DNA of 9,452 nucleotides, taken from assembly GCA_028278625.1 (NCBI GenBank), contig JANQDY010000225.1, positions 1 through 9,452 of the forward strand, written 5' to 3'. A model generated the notes under the pieces. It did no database searches. It saw only the letters and a program-made list of their open reading frames with translations, and had not been told where the DNA came from. Every line of letters starts with the position of its first letter. Position 1 is the first letter of the stretch. Below are positions 7,304-9,452 of the stretch, one piece after another. This stretch comes from Thermodesulfobacteriota bacterium. GTDB lineage: Bacteria; Desulfobacterota; DSM-4660; Desulfatiglandales; Desulfatiglandaceae. A program made the position numbers and the translations under genes.

Positions 7304-9133
7304 TTTCTTTCTCCCCTTGAATTCACTTCGATAGTAAAACTCCAGGTATTTGGAAACGGTTCGCTTCATATCCTTTCGTTCGCAAATTTCCTGGATCCCC
7401 CTGATATTGTGGTAGTAGTCAAGGTTTTTGTAGATTTCCCCGGAAATCTCATGCAGGGATTGGGATCTCACCAGCTTTTCATTGACTTCGAATCCTCTCG
7501 ATTTCATAACCCTGGGGCCCGCGAAAATCACGAGGGCTCCCGGTTCGGCAATGGTAATGTCGCCCAAGGCTGCATAGCTTGCAATGGCTCCGCCCGTGGC
7601 CGGGTCCGCAAGGATGGAAATGTAAGGGAGTCCGCTTTTTCTTAAGCGGTTGATGGACTCAATGGTTTTGACCATCTGCATAAGCGCCGATATGCCTTCA
7701 TAGAGCCTGGCGCCTCCCGAGCAGCAAAGGCTGATCATCGGCAGATTTTCCTGGATGGCGTAGTCAACGGCCCGTCTGAATTTTTCGCCAAAAACCACGC
7801 CCATGGAGCCGCCGCAGTAGTAGAAAGTGCCAAGGGCCATGACGGTGCGCATCCGGTTGACCCTGGCGCTTCCCACCACCAGTGATTCATTGAAGTGTGA
7901 ATGCCCTTCCTGCTTGGCCAAAAACGCCCTGTAATAGTCTGTGATGGCGGACTCATCCAAAAGCTGCTCAACCGTTAAATTCCGATAAAGCTCATGAAAG
8001 CTTCCCGTATCGGCCAGGCAATCGATCCAGCCGCTGGCACCGAGGATATAAGAAAAACCGCATTCAGGGCAAACATTGAAGTTGTCCAGGAGCGCCCGAA
8101 GCGGAACCAGTTTCCCGCACCCTTTTCGTCGCTTGTCCCCCTGTCTGCCGGCCCCGCATTCGATCAATTCCCTGTTGGCGGGTGCATGCTGAACATCTCC
8201 ATAGCCGTCACCCACCTCTGTCAAGCTGGTGTAATTGAGAATCTGAATGTCTGGCGGGGGCTTACGAAAAGCCTTCTTGATGGGGGTTTCGATATACCTT
8301 TTGATATCGTAAAACTTTCCGCTCCCTTTTGACAGACCGTAATTCTTGGCCCTGATTTCCCGCCGTTTGATGAGTTTTTCGATTTTAGACCGTGAAAGAT
8401 CCTTGATGGCCTTCATCAAGAATTGATTTATGTTTTCACACATGGCCGTGGTGTCGGTAACATCCTCCGGAGAGGGGACGATACGGTCGATGACATCCAG
8501 ATTTTTAAGGTCTTTTGCGCCCGGCTTTAATATGGCCAAGGCGTCTTCAATGCGATTGGCGTCTCTGAATACGATGGATGCCATGCTTTCAGGCGGGGCA
8601 GTGGCATAGAGGGCATCGTCCATTTGTCCCCTGATATCGGTAACCTGAATGGCAAGGGCGCCACCGCTTCCGCCTTCACCCAAAACCAGTGAAATGGTTC
8701 TGATGGGAACCGTCAGAAATTCCAGAATCAGCTGAGCGATGAAGAAGGCTTGAAACCGCTGGGCCGAAAACATGCTGATATCAGCACCGTAGGTATCGAT
8801 AATCGAAAAAAGGTACGTATTCTCGAGATCCTGTTTGCAGGCTTCGTTTAAAACGGAGAGTATTACGGAGTGGTCATCGGAGGTGAGCATGCCATAGTTC
8901 AGTTTCTTCAGGTCTTCATCGCTTTTCAGGTCTTCAGGCTTTGGTTTCTGTTGAGCCACCACATAGAGCAGTTTTTCCTCATATTCACATGATCCCGCGA
9001 TAAGAGAATCGCTCCGGTATGAGCCAAAGGGCATGAAGTCGGAAAAGAGCCTGTTAATGACGTCCGATGATCGTGGCCTGAAAGGGTGTCGTGTTCTTTT
9101 CTTAAAAATGTCAACAAGTTCGAGCTTGGCCAT
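7289..9133 (-). CDS. Fused acetyl-CoA carboxylase carboxyltransferase, alpha (AccA-like) then beta (AccD-like)
   Basis: A 614-aa single chain carrying both carboxyltransferase halves of acetyl-CoA carboxylase, which move carboxyl from carboxybiotin to acetyl-CoA to make malonyl-CoA for fatty acid synthesis. Residues about 10-266 are AccA-like: RHPFRP (15-20), an oxyanion-hole GEGGSGGALAI (152-162), PESMASIVFRDA (181-192), and a C-terminal helix ending in KNYG. Residues about 320-590 are AccD-like: zinc ligands Cys326, Cys339, Cys355 and Cys358, SGGARLYEG (472-480), ADPATGGAIASYAALGDI (509-526) and FAGPRV (537-542). A basic, proline-containing linker joins them. The AccA coiled N-terminus of about 70 residues is absent, DTPGAYPG is replaced by DTYGADIS (113-120), and the first zinc knuckle is expanded. 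The ATG at 9133 is preferred because of its ribosome site; a GTG at 9184 is in frame but lacks one. No accB or accC gene is nearby. Confidence 0.9.
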   Translation of the reverse strand: MAKLELVDIFKKRTRHPFRPRSSDVINRLFSDFMPFGSYRSDSLIAGSCEYEEKLLYVVAQQKPKPEDLKSDEDLKKLNYGMLTSDDHSVILSVLNEACKQDLENTYLFSIIDTYGADISMFSAQRFQAFFIAQLILEFLTVPIRTISLVLGEGGSGGALAIQVTDIRGQMDDALYATAPPESMASIVFRDANRIEDALAILKPGAKDLKNLDVIDRIVPSPEDVTDTTAMCENINQFLMKAIKDLSRSKIEKLIKRREIRAKNYGLSKGSGKFYDIKRYIETPIKKAFRKPPPDIQILNYTSLTEVGDGYGDVQHAPANRELIECGAGRQGDKRRKGCGKLVPLRALLDNFNVCPECGFSYILGASGWIDCLADTGSFHELYRNLTVEQLLDESAITDYYRAFLAKQEGHSHFNESLVVGSARVNRMRTVMALGTFYYCGGSMGVVFGEKFRRAVDYAIQENLPMISLCCSGGARLYEGISALMQMVKTIESINRLRKSGLPYISILADPATGGAIASYAALGDITIAEPGALVIFAGPRVMKSRGFEVNEKLVRSQSLHEISGEIYKNLDYYHNIRGIQEICERKDMKRTVSKYLEFYYRSEFKGRKKGRKI

Positions 9134-9140
9134 GTCAGTA

Positions 9141-9146
9141 TCCTTT
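9141..9146 (-). promoter_or_regulatory. Ribosome-binding site of the fused carboxyltransferase gene
   Basis: On the - strand AAAGGA ends 7 nt before the ATG at 9133-9131. This decides the start: the alternative in-frame GTG at 9184 has only an AGG touching it, with no usable spacing. The resulting N-terminus, MAKLELVDIFKKRTRHPFRP, leads straight into the AccA-like domain. Confidence 0.75.
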
Positions 9147-9223
9147 GGTTGTTGGGGCCGGGATGAGGAAATTCGCCTTTTCACCTCATACGTTGGCCGT
9201 TTCTTCGATTTATTGAAAGAATT

Positions 9224-9252
9224 CTTCTAGCAGGCTTGAATTCATTTTGCAA
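9224..9252 (-). promoter_or_regulatory. Weak candidate promoter for the fused carboxyltransferase gene
   Basis: On the - strand TTGCAA (9252-9247) and TAGAAG (9229-9224) are 17 nt apart. Each matches four of six consensus bases. Position and spacing are right for a leader of about 85 nt, but the boxes are poor, so this is only the best candidate seen. Confidence 0.25.
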
Positions 9253-9361
9253 CCTTGAACCAAGATTTCATGTCTTTTGAGTTAAGAAGCAAAAGCGCGG
9301 ACAGGGAAGAGAATGGATTCGGGATGTATCAAACAATTGGAGAATTCCTCTGGAAATTTGA

Positions 9362-9452
9362 TGGTCTCGTAAAAAGTCAGAACGCGGTCAAGCCGATATT
9401 ATGAGCATTTGCTCAAAACGGGTGCGGTACAGGGCGGCCATTTTTTTCACCT
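9362..9452. repeat. Possible end of a dispersed intergenic repeat, cut by the window edge
   Basis: The stretch begins with TGGTCTCGTAAAAAGTC (9362-9378), a sequence I associate from memory with intergenic repeats in sulfate-reducing deltaproteobacteria. It contains a perfect inverted repeat, TGAGCATTTGCTCA (9402-9415). On the - strand GGTGA and an A-run precede an ATG at 9441 that opens a 17-codon frame ending at 9388. No second copy lies in this window, so the repeat status is unproven. Confidence 0.25.

Larger units (their letters stand above)
9134..9452. other. Non-coding region upstream of the carboxyltransferase gene
   Basis: About 320 nt with no convincing gene. The part to 9260 holds the carboxyltransferase ribosome site, a weak promoter, and a 10-bp palindrome AAGAATTCTT (9217-9226). 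The middle, about 9260-9360, is AT-richer and shows no feature I can name. From about 9361 to the window edge the composition changes and the stretch looks like part of a dispersed repeat, listed separately. No tRNA-like cloverleaf and no strong terminator was found. Confidence 0.5.

Noticed and set aside
7271..7645. 124-codon frame on the + strand within the carboxyltransferase gene
   Set aside because: It is antisense to the conserved AccD-like coding sequence, has no ribosome site and shows no domain.
9134..9184. GTG start at 9184 extending the fused carboxyltransferase by 17 residues
   Set aside because: There is no properly spaced ribosome site, and the added residues (MKRRISSSRPQQPK...) do not resemble the family. 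The ATG at 9133 is well served by AAAGGA.

Overview
The window reads as ordinary bacterial chromosome with dense gene packing and moderate GC. It probably comes from the Desulfobacterota (sulfate-reducing, Desulfobacterales-like lineage). That placement rests on the style of the proteins, above all the malate dehydrogenase and the fused acetyl-CoA carboxylase carboxyltransferase, and on recall rather than any search. No rRNA, tRNA, CRISPR array, insertion sequence or phage gene was found.

Region 1 (1-3861, + strand) is an export operon. It holds the 3' end of a HlyD/YbhG-type periplasmic adaptor, an ABC ATPase overlapping it by 8 nt, an ABC-2 permease joined by an ATGA overlap, and, 54 nt further on, a TolC-type outer-membrane channel with its own ribosome-binding site. 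Together they would form one tripartite exporter from cytoplasm to outside; the substrate cannot be read from the sequence.

Region 2 (3886-5700, - strand) is a lone GspE/PilB-family secretion or pilus ATPase, convergent with the exporter operon with only 24 nt between stop codons. It has an MshEN-like N-terminal region and a complete catalytic core, but no other type II secretion or type IV pilus gene is beside it.

Region 3 (5701-7235, + strand) carries a 104-aa double zinc-ribbon protein, divergent from the ATPase gene. It is followed by a malate dehydrogenase gene with a near-consensus sigma-70 promoter (TTGACC, 17 nt, TATAAT) and a clear Shine-Dalgarno that fixes the start at 6300.

Region 4 (7289-9133, - strand) is a single-chain acetyl-CoA carboxylase carboxyltransferase in which an AccA-like half precedes an AccD-like half. 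Its zinc-finger spacing is changed and one AccA-half motif is altered; this is the most unusual gene here. The junction between mdh and this gene holds three copies of a GCGCCC element that can form alternative hairpins.

Region 5 (9134-9452) is mostly non-coding. It contains the leader of the carboxyltransferase gene and, at the window edge, a stretch that looks like one end of a dispersed repeat. No clearly new multi-gene system is visible. The points most worth following are the alpha-beta carboxyltransferase fusion, the inverted repeat framing the mdh promoter, and the competing hairpins at the mdh/carboxyltransferase junction.
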